64,000 nt of DNA from Actinophytocola sp035995025 (GTDB lineage: Bacteria; Actinomycetota; Actinomycetes; Mycobacteriales; Pseudonocardiaceae): positions 1-64,000 of the forward strand of contig DASYKY010000057.1 of assembly GCA_035995025.1 (NCBI GenBank), given 5' to 3'. The notes under the pieces were generated by a model that was given only the letters and a program-made list of their open reading frames with translations, searched no databases and had not been told where the DNA came from. Positions 49,490 through 57,959 of the stretch are shown here, one piece after another; positions within the stretch are counted from its first letter, which is position 1, and each line of letters begins with the position of its first letter. The position numbers and the translations under genes are program-made.

Positions 49490-50131
49490 TCAGCCTGCCT
49501 TGGCGCGCAGGTAGAGCTGCACCTCGATGCGGTTCGGCTCCGCCTCGGCGGCCACCTCACGCAGCTCGAGCGTCTCGAATCCCGCGTCCGCGACGACCTG
49601 CCTCAGCTCGTCGGGCGGGTACGCGCACACCTCGGTCGGCACGCCGAGGAAGCTGATCGGGAACCGGTCGAAGTCGCCGAGCACCATGGCGATCTGCAGC
49701 AGCCGTGGGCCGCGCAGCCGCTCGCGCAGGTCCCGCAGCAGCGGCGGGATGTCCGACTTCGGCAGCATGATCAGCGAGAAGAACGCGACCGCGGCGTCGA
49801 ACTCGCCGAGGTCACCCATGTCCCGCAGGTCCCGGTGCAGGTAGTTGCCGCCGGCGGCCTGCTCCCGCGCCAGGTCGAGCATCACGGCGGACTCGTCCGT
49901 GCCGACCACCTCGATGCCGGCGTCGATCAGCTGCTTCGCGGTCGGGAACCCGCTGCCGCAGCCCAGGTCGAGCACCCGGCCCGAACCGCCGAGCTGCTCG
50001 ATCAACCACGCGCCTTCCGCGAGCTGCGCGTCGCGCTCGACGAAGGACTCGTCGTACCGCCTGCCGATCTCATCGAAGGCGGCCTTCTGTTCGGTAGCCA
50101 CGGGGGGCAGCATGCCGTGCCGGAAGATCAC
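49490..50131 (-). CDS. Class I SAM-dependent methyltransferase
   Basis: 213 residues. SAM fold: motif I RVLDLGCGSGFPTAKQLI, acidic end of strand 2 in VVGTDESAVML, motif II region FDAAVAFFSLIMLP. The N-terminal ATEQKAAFDEIGRRYDE is typical of small-molecule methyltransferases. Starts possible at GTG 50131, ATG 50113 or GTG 50101, none with a strong ribosome site. Substrate unknown. Confidence 0.85.
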   Translation of the reverse strand: MIFRHGMLPPVATEQKAAFDEIGRRYDESFVERDAQLAEGAWLIEQLGGSGRVLDLGCGSGFPTAKQLIDAGIEVVGTDESAVMLDLAREQAAGGNYLHRDLRDMGDLGEFDAAVAFFSLIMLPKSDIPPLLRDLRERLRGPRLLQIAMVLGDFDRFPISFLGVPTEVCAYPPDELRQVVADAGFETLELREVAAEAEPNRIEVQLYLRAKAG

Positions 50132-50489
50132 CGTCCACCGCCGTTCGGGTAACCCTGAGGGGGTTCCGCAGCGTCACGGGCTTGTGTTCCTGGTCACTCC
50201 GGACGGCGCGGAAATGCAAATCGCAAAATGCAATTCGATCGTCCACTAGCGACATTCCCAGGCTGTGGGACCGCTGCTCGGGCGGCTGGGGGCGGGCAAC
50301 CCGCCGTGCATACCGCCGTGCACGTGCACGTGGGTTTGGGTATTGACGTGGACTACCCACTGCATCGATTCTTTGTTGCCGCGAAACATCATGTGTCCAG
50401 CCTCGGCGGTGCCACCCTGCACCTGCGGCGCATCGGAGCCGTGCTCGCCGCCGAACGGCACAGCCGTGCTGGAGAAGTCGGAGGTCCGG
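50132..50489. other. 358-bp region upstream of the fadD17-like gene
   Basis: No gene supported, although the fadD17 reading frame stays open from 50265. Features: a doubled ATGCAAAT/ATGCAATT stretch at 50212-50240, GTGCACGTGCAC (50319-50330, a perfect 12-bp palindrome), and TATTGACGTGG at 50340. The last part provides the GGAGG for fadD17. Confidence 0.5.
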
Positions 50490-52133
50490 ATGACCGCGCC
50501 AGGGGAGCAGCTCCCCACAGTCACCGAACTGCTGCTGGCGCGAGCTGAGGATCCCAACCCCGGGCTGGTGTTCGAGGACACCGCGTGGACGTGGGCGCAG
50601 CACGTGCAGGAGTGCGCCGACCGCGCGGCGCTGCTGCGGTCGCTGCGCAGGCCCGGCCCGTTCCACGTCGGCGTGCTGCTGGACAACACCCAGGAGCTCT
50701 CGTTCCTGCTGGGCGGCGCCGCGCTCGCCGGCGCGGTGCTGGTCGGGCTGAACACCAGCCGCCGCGGCGAGGCGCTCGTGCGGGACGTCAAGCTCGCCGA
50801 CTGCCAGGTGGTGCTCACCGACAGCCGGTACGTCGAGCTGTTGCAGGGCCTCGACGTCGGCGCGCGGGTGCTCGACGTCGACTCGGCCGCCTGGCACGTC
50901 TCCGCGTTCCGTCACCGGCACAGCCCGCTCGAGCCGGTCGAGGTGTCCCCGCACGACCTGTTCATGCTGGTGTTCACGTCCGGCACCACCGGCGAGCCCA
51001 AGGCGGTGCGCGTCACGCACGGCAAGGTCGCCCAGCCGGGCCGCAAGCTCGCCGAGCGCTTCCAGCTCGGTCCGCGGGACACCGCGTACGTGTCGATGCC
51101 GATGTTCCACTCGAACGCGATCACCGCGGGCTGGGCGGCGGGCCTGGCCGCGGGCGCCCGGCTGGCGCTGCGCCGCCGGTTCTCCGCGTCCGGTTTCCTC
51201 GACGACGTCCGGAAGTTCGGCGCCACCTACGCCACCTACGTCGGCAAGCCGCTCGCCTACGTCCTCGCCACCACCCGCAGCGACGACGACGCGGACAACC
51301 CGCTGCGGGTGGTGTTCGGCAACGAGGCCGGCGCGTCGGACATCGCCGCGTTCGGCGAGCGGTTCGGCTGCCAGGTCATCGACGCGTACGGCTCGACCGA
51401 GGGCGGCATCACGCTCGTCCGCCCGCCCGGCTCCCCGGCCGGCTCGCTCGGCAAGATCGGCGGCGACATCGCCGTGCTGAGCTCGGAGACCGGCCGCCCG
51501 TGCCCGCCCGCGGTCCTCGACGAGCGCGGCAGGCTGACCAACCCGGACGAGGCGGTCGGCGAGCTGGTCCGGACCAGTGGCCCGGGCCTGTTCACCGGCT
51601 ACTACAACGACCCGGCCGCGGACGCGGACCGGATGCGCGAGGGCATGTTCTGGAGCGGTGACCTGGTCTACCGCGACGAGCACGGGTTCTGCTTCTTCGT
51701 CGGCCGCACCGGCGAGTGGCTGCGGGTGGACGGCGAGAACCTGGGCGCCGCGCCGATCGAGCGGGTCCTGGTGCGCCACCCCGACGTCGCCGACGTCGCC
51801 GTGTACGCGGTGCCCGACCAGCACGTCGGCGACCAGGTGATGGCCGCTCTCGTGCTGCGCGGCGACGCCACGTTCGACCCGGCCGGGTTCGCGCGGTTCC
51901 TGTCCGAACAGGACGACCTCGGGCCCAGGCAGGTGCCGAGGTTCGTCCGGCTCACCCCCCGGCTGCCGAGGACCGCGACGTACAAGGTGCTCCGGCGGAC
52001 GCTGACCGCGCAGCGCTGGCGGTCCCCGGACCCGGTGTGGTGGCGGGAAGGTGCCGCGTTGCGGTTCGAGCCGCTGACCCCGTCGAGTGACCCTATCCGA
52101 CTCGACTGGGGTGCCCGGTCCGTGCGACGCTGA
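50490..52133 (+). CDS. fadD17: FadD17-like long-chain acyl-CoA synthetase
   Basis: 547 residues, an adenylate-forming enzyme: FTSGTTGEPKAVRVTHGKVA (ATP loop), SMPMFHSNAITAGWA, YVGKPLAYVL, AYGSTEGG (adenine/substrate), SGDLVYRDEHGFCFFVGR. The N-terminal PTVTELLLARAED, LLDNTQELSF and GLNTSRRGEAL match FadD17 of M. tuberculosis, an acyl-CoA ligase of uncertain, probably sterol/lipid, substrate. The Lys of the A10 motif is in RTATYKVLRR. Start: ATG 50490 with GGAGG 5 nt upstream. Confidence 0.88.
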   Translation: MTAPGEQLPTVTELLLARAEDPNPGLVFEDTAWTWAQHVQECADRAALLRSLRRPGPFHVGVLLDNTQELSFLLGGAALAGAVLVGLNTSRRGEALVRDVKLADCQVVLTDSRYVELLQGLDVGARVLDVDSAAWHVSAFRHRHSPLEPVEVSPHDLFMLVFTSGTTGEPKAVRVTHGKVAQPGRKLAERFQLGPRDTAYVSMPMFHSNAITAGWAAGLAAGARLALRRRFSASGFLDDVRKFGATYATYVGKPLAYVLATTRSDDDADNPLRVVFGNEAGASDIAAFGERFGCQVIDAYGSTEGGITLVRPPGSPAGSLGKIGGDIAVLSSETGRPCPPAVLDERGRLTNPDEAVGELVRTSGPGLFTGYYNDPAADADRMREGMFWSGDLVYRDEHGFCFFVGRTGEWLRVDGENLGAAPIERVLVRHPDVADVAVYAVPDQHVGDQVMAALVLRGDATFDPAGFARFLSEQDDLGPRQVPRFVRLTPRLPRTATYKVLRRTLTAQRWRSPDPVWWREGAALRFEPLTPSSDPIRLDWGARSVRR

Positions 52134-52137
52134 CCGC

Positions 52138-52341
52138 ATGCCCGACAAATCCGAGACCGCCGCGGACAACGACACGGAGACCGAGTCTCAGGACGACGTG
52201 AAAGCGCGATTCCGGGAGGCGCTGGAACGCAAGCAGGCGAAGAACCGCATGGGCGAGGAGCACGCCGACGCCCGCTCGAAGGTTCACGACGCGCACGGCC
52301 CGGCCGGCAGCAAACGCGCGTTCCGCCGCAAGAGCGGGTGA
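52138..52341 (+). CDS. DUF5302 small protein
   Basis: 67 residues, highly charged and probably disordered: DDVKARFREALERKQAKNRM, then DARSKVHDAHGPAGSKRAFR and FRRKSG at the end. This is the actinobacterial DUF5302 family; function unknown. Starts 4 bp after the fadD17-like stop, so it is probably translated from the same mRNA. Confidence 0.85.
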   Translation: MPDKSETAADNDTETESQDDVKARFREALERKQAKNRMGEEHADARSKVHDAHGPAGSKRAFRRKSG

Positions 52342-52344
52342 GGC

Positions 52345-52878
52345 TCAGCGCTCCCGCATGACGAACAGCAGGTAGGCGGCGAGCGTCGAGTCGTCGGTGA
52401 TCACGCCGTCGCGGATCATCCGCTCGACCTCGCCGCGCGGGAACCACTGCTGGCGCATGTCCTGCTCGGTCGCCTCCCGGTGCGGCTCGCCCGGCGTGAG
52501 CTCGGTCGCGAGGAAGATGTGGAAGCCCTGCCCGGTCACGCCGTGCGCGCAGTTCAGGTAGCCCAGGCGCGCCAGCCGGCCGGCGGTGAACCCGGTCTCC
52601 TCACCGAGCTCCGAGGAGGCCAGCTCCTCCGGCGTGCCGGTGCGCCCCTGCGGGAACGTGCCCTGCGGGAACTGCCAGTAGCGCCCCCGCAGCGGGTACC
52701 GGTACTCCTCGACGAGATGGAACCCGTCGTCCTCGAACGGCAGGACCAGCGCGAAGTCCGGCTTGTCGACGACCGCGTAGATCCCGCGCGACCCGTCGAG
52801 GAGCTCGATCTCGTCCTCGCGCACACTCATCCACGGGTTCTCGTACACGACCCGCGACGACAGCGTCTTGATGCTCAT
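52345..52878 (-). CDS. Nudix hydrolase (ADP-ribose pyrophosphatase-like)
   Basis: 177 residues. Nudix box visible as ELASSELGEETGF; the usual REXXEE Arg is Ser here (SELGEE), while the metal-binding glutamates remain. VYENPWMSVREDEIELLDGS and WQFPQGTFPQG flank it as in ADP-ribose/NDP-sugar pyrophosphatases, which cleave nucleoside diphosphate derivatives. Its ATG 52878 overlaps the stop of the MFS gene (ATGA), so the two are coupled. Confidence 0.9.
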   Translation of the reverse strand: MSIKTLSSRVVYENPWMSVREDEIELLDGSRGIYAVVDKPDFALVLPFEDDGFHLVEEYRYPLRGRYWQFPQGTFPQGRTGTPEELASSELGEETGFTAGRLARLGYLNCAHGVTGQGFHIFLATELTPGEPHREATEQDMRQQWFPRGEVERMIRDGVITDDSTLAAYLLFVMRER

Positions 52879-54041
52879 GCACCCAGTCTGGCCCGGGCGG
52901 CGGTCCTGGCGGGCCTGAGCGCCGCCAGCATGATCAACGAGGTGACCGCGAGGGCCGCGGTGAGGCCGGTCCAGGTGGCGAGCGCGCCGAAGCCGGCCGC
53001 GCCAAGGCCCATGCCGCCGTCGTAGGCGAGGCTCCAGATCGCGTTGACCATGCCGAACCCGGCGGGCGAGACCTGGCCGAGCATGGTCGCGAGGCTCGCG
53101 TTCTGGGTGATGCCGAAACCCGTGCCGAACAGGGCCATGCCGGCTACCACGGCGGCCGGGTCGGTGGTGACGACGAGGGTGAGCATCCCGGCGGTCGCGA
53201 CGATCAGGCCGGGGACCAGCAGCGCGGCCGGGCCGTGCCGGTCACTGTGCCGGTCGCTGTGCCGGCCCGCCAGCCAGCGGGCCGCGGTGGCGGTCACCGA
53301 CTGGGCGAGCAGTGCCACGGTCACCGTCGCCGAGCCGGTCACCGCCAGCGGCAGGAACGCGACGACGATCCCGGCGGCCATCGCGGTGGCGCCGAACGCG
53401 AGCGCGGGCCGGACCAGCGCGCCGCGGCGCAGGCCCGCGGCGATGCCGGCCGGCTTCCCGGGGTCGGCCGACCGGGCCGGGAGCGCGCGCAGCACGGCGA
53501 GTCCGGCGAGCGCGGTCAGGGTCGCGGCGACGAACACCACGGCGAAGCCGGCGTGTGCGGCGAGCCAGACCCCGGCCGGCAGGCCGACCACACCGGGCAG
53601 CCCGACGGCCGCGCCGTACAGCCCGAGGCCCTCGCCCCGCCGCCCGGCCGGGACGAGCTCGGCCGCGAGCGCGCCGCCGGCGACCATCATCACGCCGAAC
53701 CCGACGCCGCGCAGCGCGCACACCACGAGCACGGTCGTGGTCGAGGTGCCGGCCAGCAGGGCGAGCGCGGGCAGCCCGAGGAGCAGCAGCGCACCGGCGA
53801 TCACGGCCCGGTACCCGAAGCGTGCGACGAGCCGCGGGGTGACCGGCTCGGCCGCGACGGTGGCGAGCATGAGGGTGGCGGTGGCCGCCCCGGCACCCGC
53901 GACCCCGCCCACGACCATCGGGACGACCGACAGCAGCAGGTAGAAGCTGGTGAGCGCGCCGAGCTCGGCGACGAGCATCAGGACGAGCGGCCGGGTCACG
54001 ATCGGCACCCGGACCGGCGCGGTGGCGGTTGCGGCGTTCAT
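52875..54041 (-). CDS. MFS transporter (12-TM)
   Basis: 388 residues, about 12 membrane segments, no soluble domain. The loop after segment 2 (EPVTPRLVARFGYRAVI) is a degenerate motif A, and LRGVGFGVMMVAGGALAAEL resembles sugar/drug efflux members. A short perfect repeat (DRHSDRH) lies in the central loop near residue 268. Upstream of and overlapping the Nudix gene; perhaps it exports a nucleotide-derived or toxic product, but nothing in the sequence proves this. ATG 54041. Confidence 0.88.
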   Translation of the reverse strand: MNAATATAPVRVPIVTRPLVLMLVAELGALTSFYLLLSVVPMVVGGVAGAGAATATLMLATVAAEPVTPRLVARFGYRAVIAGALLLLGLPALALLAGTSTTTVLVVCALRGVGFGVMMVAGGALAAELVPAGRRGEGLGLYGAAVGLPGVVGLPAGVWLAAHAGFAVVFVAATLTALAGLAVLRALPARSADPGKPAGIAAGLRRGALVRPALAFGATAMAAGIVVAFLPLAVTGSATVTVALLAQSVTATAARWLAGRHSDRHSDRHGPAALLVPGLIVATAGMLTLVVTTDPAAVVAGMALFGTGFGITQNASLATMLGQVSPAGFGMVNAIWSLAYDGGMGLGAAGFGALATWTGLTAALAVTSLIMLAALRPARTAARARLGA

Positions 54042-54110
54042 GGGAGCAACGCTAGGAGCCGCGTGGTCCTTCGATAAGCGCCAATTTCCGGCGCGGAAAC
54101 CGGACCGATC

Positions 54111-55148
54111 TCAGGACCCGAGGACCTCCGCGACCCGGCGGACCTGGGCGTCGTCGTCGCAGGTGATCATCAGCATCGTGACGCCCTTGTCCGCCCAGCG
54201 CAACGCATGTGCGCGGACCTGGTCCGCGGTGCCGATCATGGCGGTCTCCGCGACGAGCTCGTCGGGCACCGCGGCCGCCGCCTCGAGCTTGCGGCCCTCG
54301 CGGAACTTGCGGGTGACCTCGTCGACGACCTCGCCGTAGCCCATGCGCCGGAACAGGTCCGCGTGGAAGTTCTTCGCCTCCGCGCCCATGCCGCCCGCGT
54401 ACAGCGCGATCACCGGGCGGTGCCGGTCGTACTCGGCGGCCGGGTCGTCGGTGATCGCGACCGAGACGTTCGCCGCGACCTCGAAGTCCGCGCGCGACCG
54501 GCGCGCGCCGGGCCGGGCGAAGCCCTCGTCGAGCCACTCGTCGTACTGGCCGGCGAGCGCGTCGGAGAAGTACAGGGCGAGCCAGCCGTCGGCGATCTCG
54601 GCGGTCAGCGCCACGTTCTTCGGCCCCTCGGCGCCCAGCCAGATCGGCAGGTCGCCGCGCAGCGGATGGGTGATCGGGCGCAGCGGCTTGGCGAACCCGC
54701 TCGCGTCCGCGCCGCGGTAGGGCAGCGGGTAGTGCGGGCCGTCGCCGGTCACCGGCGCCTCGCGGGCGAGCACCTGGCGCACGATCGACACGTACTCGCG
54801 CGTGCGGGCGAGCGGCTTGCCGAACGGCGCCCCGTACCAGCCCTCCACGACTTGCGGCCCGGACACACCGAGCCCGAGGATCGCCCGGCCGCCGGAGAGG
54901 TGGTCGAGGGTGAGCGCGGCCATCGCGGTCGCGGTCGGCGCGCGGGCGGACAGCTGCGCGACCGCGGTGCCGAGCTTGATCCGGGTGGTCGGCGCGCCCC
55001 ACCAGGCGAGCGGCGTGAACACGTCCGAGCCCCACGACTCGGCGGCGAACACGGCCTCGAAGCCGGCCTCGTCGGCGGCGCGGACGATCTCCGCCGCATG
55101 CGGTGGCGGGGCGGCACCCCAGTACCCCAGCTGAAGTCCGAGCTTCAT
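54111..55148 (-). CDS. LLM-class (luciferase-like) oxidoreductase, probably F420-dependent
   Basis: 345 residues. MKLGLQLGYWGAAPPPHAAE, FAAESWGSDVFTPLAW, TTRIKLGTAVAQLSARAPTA, LGLGVSGPQVVEGWYGAPFG and IWLGAEGPKNVALTAEIADG are typical of the actinobacterial F420-dependent LLM families. Substrate unknown. ATG 55148; the frame extends upstream without homology. Confidence 0.9.
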   Translation of the reverse strand: MKLGLQLGYWGAAPPPHAAEIVRAADEAGFEAVFAAESWGSDVFTPLAWWGAPTTRIKLGTAVAQLSARAPTATAMAALTLDHLSGGRAILGLGVSGPQVVEGWYGAPFGKPLARTREYVSIVRQVLAREAPVTGDGPHYPLPYRGADASGFAKPLRPITHPLRGDLPIWLGAEGPKNVALTAEIADGWLALYFSDALAGQYDEWLDEGFARPGARRSRADFEVAANVSVAITDDPAAEYDRHRPVIALYAGGMGAEAKNFHADLFRRMGYGEVVDEVTRKFREGRKLEAAAAVPDELVAETAMIGTADQVRAHALRWADKGVTMLMITCDDDAQVRRVAEVLGS

Positions 55149-55182
55149 GGCGGCCAGGCTACGTGCCGCGCGGGACAGGAAA

Positions 55183-55213
55183 CCGGCCGCCACCAGGAGG
55201 CGGTGGCGGCCGG
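55183..55213 (-). terminator. Hairpin downstream of the NAD(P)-binding oxidoreductase gene
   Basis: CCGGCCGCCACC (55183-55194) pairs perfectly with GGTGGCGGCCGG (55202-55213), loop of 7 nt, no U tract. It separates the minus-strand gene ending at 55320 from the luciferase-like gene starting at 55148. A smaller TGCCC-GAAA-GGGCA hairpin lies right at the 55320 stop. Confidence 0.6.
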
Positions 55214-55319
55214 CGGGCGACACACCCTTGCCTGACCCCATGAGCGTGCCACCCGGCGGCGCCGCGGTTGGCGTCCTCCGGGACGGACGAACGGGCCGCC
55301 CCCGCTGCCCGAAAGGGCA

Positions 55320-55961
55320 CTACCGCGCGACGCCGACCGCCACGTTGATCGCCCGCGGGTCCGCGAGCAGCGCCAGCATCGCGTGCGCGACGTCCGCCCG
55401 GGACACGAAGGCGCCGTTCGACACGTTCGCGCCGAAGGCCAGCCGGTACTGCCCGGTCGTCGGCTTGTCGTCCAGCCGCGGCGGGCGGACGACCGTCCAC
55501 TCCAGACCGCTGCGCCGCAGGTCCGCCTCCATCGCGGCGAGGTCGTCGTAGACCGGACGCAGCACGCGGCCGACGATCGGGTAGGCGATGCGGCGGCGGA
55601 TGAACGCCTCGTCCTCGGGGATCGGGCCGACCGGCACCGCGCTCACCGCGACGATCCGCCGCACGCCCGTCGCGGCCATCGCCGCGGTGATGGCGCGCGT
55701 CGCGACCGTCGCCACGCCCGCCTGCTTGCGCGCGCTCGGCCCGACGCCGGACACCACCGCGTCGCTGCCCTGCAGTGCCGGTTCCAGCGGCCCGGGCTCG
55801 GTGAGGCTCGCGACCGTCACGACGTGCAGTTGCGGCTGGTCCGGCACGGCGAGGCGCGCCCTGTCCCGCACCACCGCGGTGACGGTGTGCCCGGCGTCGA
55901 GCGCCTGGCGCACCACGTGCCCGCCGATTCCCCCGGTCGCCCCGAAAACGGTCAGCTTCAT
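55320..55961 (-). CDS. NAD(P)-binding oxidoreductase (atypical SDR / NmrA-like)
   Basis: 213 residues. N-terminal nucleotide loop KLTVFGATGGIGGHVVRQAL; central VVSGVGPSARKQ; ending with RADVAHAMLALLADPRAINV. Typical of SDR_a5/NAD(P)H-binding proteins related to flavin reductases and stress-response regulators. Divergent from the marR gene with a 64-bp gap, so a redox- or drug-responsive pair is likely. ATG 55961. Confidence 0.88.
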   Translation of the reverse strand: MKLTVFGATGGIGGHVVRQALDAGHTVTAVVRDRARLAVPDQPQLHVVTVASLTEPGPLEPALQGSDAVVSGVGPSARKQAGVATVATRAITAAMAATGVRRIVAVSAVPVGPIPEDEAFIRRRIAYPIVGRVLRPVYDDLAAMEADLRRSGLEWTVVRPPRLDDKPTTGQYRLAFGANVSNGAFVSRADVAHAMLALLADPRAINVAVGVAR

Positions 55962-56025
55962 CCCGTAACCCCTTGCCTCCCGGTACAGTGACTTCGCAGC
56001 CCATACAATACGAAAGTCAAACTAT

Positions 56026-56505
56026 ATGGATAACGTACCAGAGGACCGGCGGACGCGGCGGCGCGCCGCGAACGAGGTGCAGGACGCCCTGCGTGACCTG
56101 AACGGCCACCTGAGCGTGCTCAACCACCACGTCGGTTCCCGGGTGGCGCTGCGCGACGGCGATCTGGGCTGCCTCGACCTGATCGCCCGGTTCGGCCCGA
56201 TCGGCCCGAGCGCGCTGGCCAAGCGGTCCGGCCTGCACCCGGCCACGATGACCGGCGTGCTCGACCGGCTGGAGCGCAACGGGTGGATCGTGCGCGAGCG
56301 CGACCACGCCGACCGCCGTGCGGTCGTGGTGCGCGTGCTGCCCGACCGCGGCAGCGAGATCTTCCGCCTGTACGGCGCGATGCGCGGCGAGCTGACCGAC
56401 ATCTGCGCGGACTACGACGTCGATCAGCTTGACCTGATCGCCGGCTTCCTGGCCCGCGTGGCCACGGCCGGTGAACGGTCCGCCGAGAAGCTGGGGCGGG
56501 AGTAG
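56026..56505 (+). CDS. MarR family transcriptional regulator
   Basis: 159 residues. Winged helix: GPIGPSALAKRSGLHPATMT, GVLDRLERNGWIVRERDHAD, RRAVVVRVLP. Divergent from the oxidoreductase gene it likely controls. No ribosome site precedes ATG 56026, while a -10-like TACAAT lies at 56004-56009, so the mRNA may be nearly leaderless. TGACTT/AAGTCA inverted elements (55990-55995 and 56013-56018) flank that box as possible operator halves. Confidence 0.9.
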   Translation: MDNVPEDRRTRRRAANEVQDALRDLNGHLSVLNHHVGSRVALRDGDLGCLDLIARFGPIGPSALAKRSGLHPATMTGVLDRLERNGWIVRERDHADRRAVVVRVLPDRGSEIFRLYGAMRGELTDICADYDVDQLDLIAGFLARVATAGERSAEKLGRE

Positions 56506-56509
56506 CCGG

Positions 56510-57886
56510 TCAGGCGGTGGCTTTTTCCAGTTCCTGCAAGGACTCCTCGAGCAGCGCGAGCAGGCGTTGCAGGTGCGGGACCGTGCGGCGGCAGCCGGTC
56601 AGGCCGAACTCCAGGCTGCCCGCGTAGCTCGTCACCGTGATGTTCAGGGCCTGGCCCTCGTACGGGATGGACAGCGGGTACACGCCCTGCATGCGCGCGC
56701 CGTTCCAGTACAGCGGCTCGCGCGGGCCCGGCACGTTCGAGATCAGGACGTTGAAGCCCGGCGGCGTCAGCGTGGTCAGGCCCGGCACCGTGCCGATCGC
56801 CAGCGGGATCAGCGGGACCGCGCTCAGCGCCGTGATCTGCAGGCGGCTCATGCCGTGGTAGGCCGCCTTGCCCTTCAGCATCGACGCGTGGATCGTCGCC
56901 AGGCGGGTGGCCGCGTCGGGCTCGTCGGTGGCCATGTTGCACAGGATCAGGCCGAGCGCGTTGCCGCCCATGGACGACTCCGAGCCGGTGCGGGCGCGCA
57001 GCGACATCGGCACCGCCGCCACCAGCGGGCGGTCCGGCAGCGCACCGAGGTCCAGCATGTACTGGCGCAGCGCGCCCGCGCACATCGCCAGCATCACGTC
57101 GTTCATCGTGGCGCCCGAACCCCGGCCCACCGCCTTGATCCGCTCCAGCGGCCAGCCCTGCGCCGCGAACCGGCGCGCGCCCGTGATCGGCACGTTGAAC
57201 ATCGACTTCGGGGCCTGGAACGCCAGCGTCCCCGACTGCTCGCGGAACGCCTCGTTCACCGCCTTCGCCGCCGCGCCACCCAGGCCCGCGACGTCCTTCA
57301 CCAGCCGCCCCGCCGCGGTGAACGGGTCGGTCTCCGCCTGACGGCGCGGCTTGTCGAACACGTTCTCCCGCACCCGCGGCGACCACACCGGCCGCACGTC
57401 GGTCGCGTCCGGGTCCGTCGACAGCGAGCTCTGGATCAGCTTCAGCGCCGACACGCCGTCCAGCAGCGCGTGGTGGATCTTGCTGTACGTCGCGAACCGG
57501 TTGCCCTGCAGGCCCTCGATGACCGTGAACTCCCACATGGGACGGTGCCGGTCGAGCAGCGTGCCGTGCAGCCGGGACACCAGCTCCAGCAGCTCACGCA
57601 CGCGACCCGGCCGCGGCAGGCCGGAGTGCCGCACGTGGTACTCGATGTCCAGGTTGTCGTCGTTGGACCACGCGAACTGGCCGACGGTGCCAACCGGCCC
57701 ACGCGGCCGGCGGCGGAACAGCGGCCGCACGTCCGCCAGCTCCAGCAGCTCGCGGTGGAAGTCGCTGACGTAGTCCGGGCCGGCGCCGTCGGGCAGCGCG
57801 AACAGCTGCAGCCCGCCGACGTGCATGGGGTGCTCGCGCGACTCGGCGAGCAGGAACATCGAGTCGGTCACCGGCATGAGCGCCAT
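56510..57886 (-). CDS. WS/DGAT family O-acyltransferase (wax ester synthase / diacylglycerol acyltransferase)
   Basis: 458 residues. Active-site HHxxxDG appears as KIHHALLDGVSALKL near residue 140; the C-terminal PLIPLAIGTV and NVLISNVPGPREPLYWNGAR are the second family signature. The family transfers acyl groups from acyl-CoA to diacylglycerol or alcohols, making triacylglycerol or wax esters, as with mycobacterial Tgs proteins. ATG 57886. Converges with marR (4-bp gap). Confidence 0.94.
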   Translation of the reverse strand: MALMPVTDSMFLLAESREHPMHVGGLQLFALPDGAGPDYVSDFHRELLELADVRPLFRRRPRGPVGTVGQFAWSNDDNLDIEYHVRHSGLPRPGRVRELLELVSRLHGTLLDRHRPMWEFTVIEGLQGNRFATYSKIHHALLDGVSALKLIQSSLSTDPDATDVRPVWSPRVRENVFDKPRRQAETDPFTAAGRLVKDVAGLGGAAAKAVNEAFREQSGTLAFQAPKSMFNVPITGARRFAAQGWPLERIKAVGRGSGATMNDVMLAMCAGALRQYMLDLGALPDRPLVAAVPMSLRARTGSESSMGGNALGLILCNMATDEPDAATRLATIHASMLKGKAAYHGMSRLQITALSAVPLIPLAIGTVPGLTTLTPPGFNVLISNVPGPREPLYWNGARMQGVYPLSIPYEGQALNITVTSYAGSLEFGLTGCRRTVPHLQRLLALLEESLQELEKATA

Positions 57887-57959
57887 CGCGGAACCTCCGT
57901 GCTCGCATCGTGCACCGAGACTAACGCGGTGACTGACGCGCTGCGGCCGGACGGCTGGG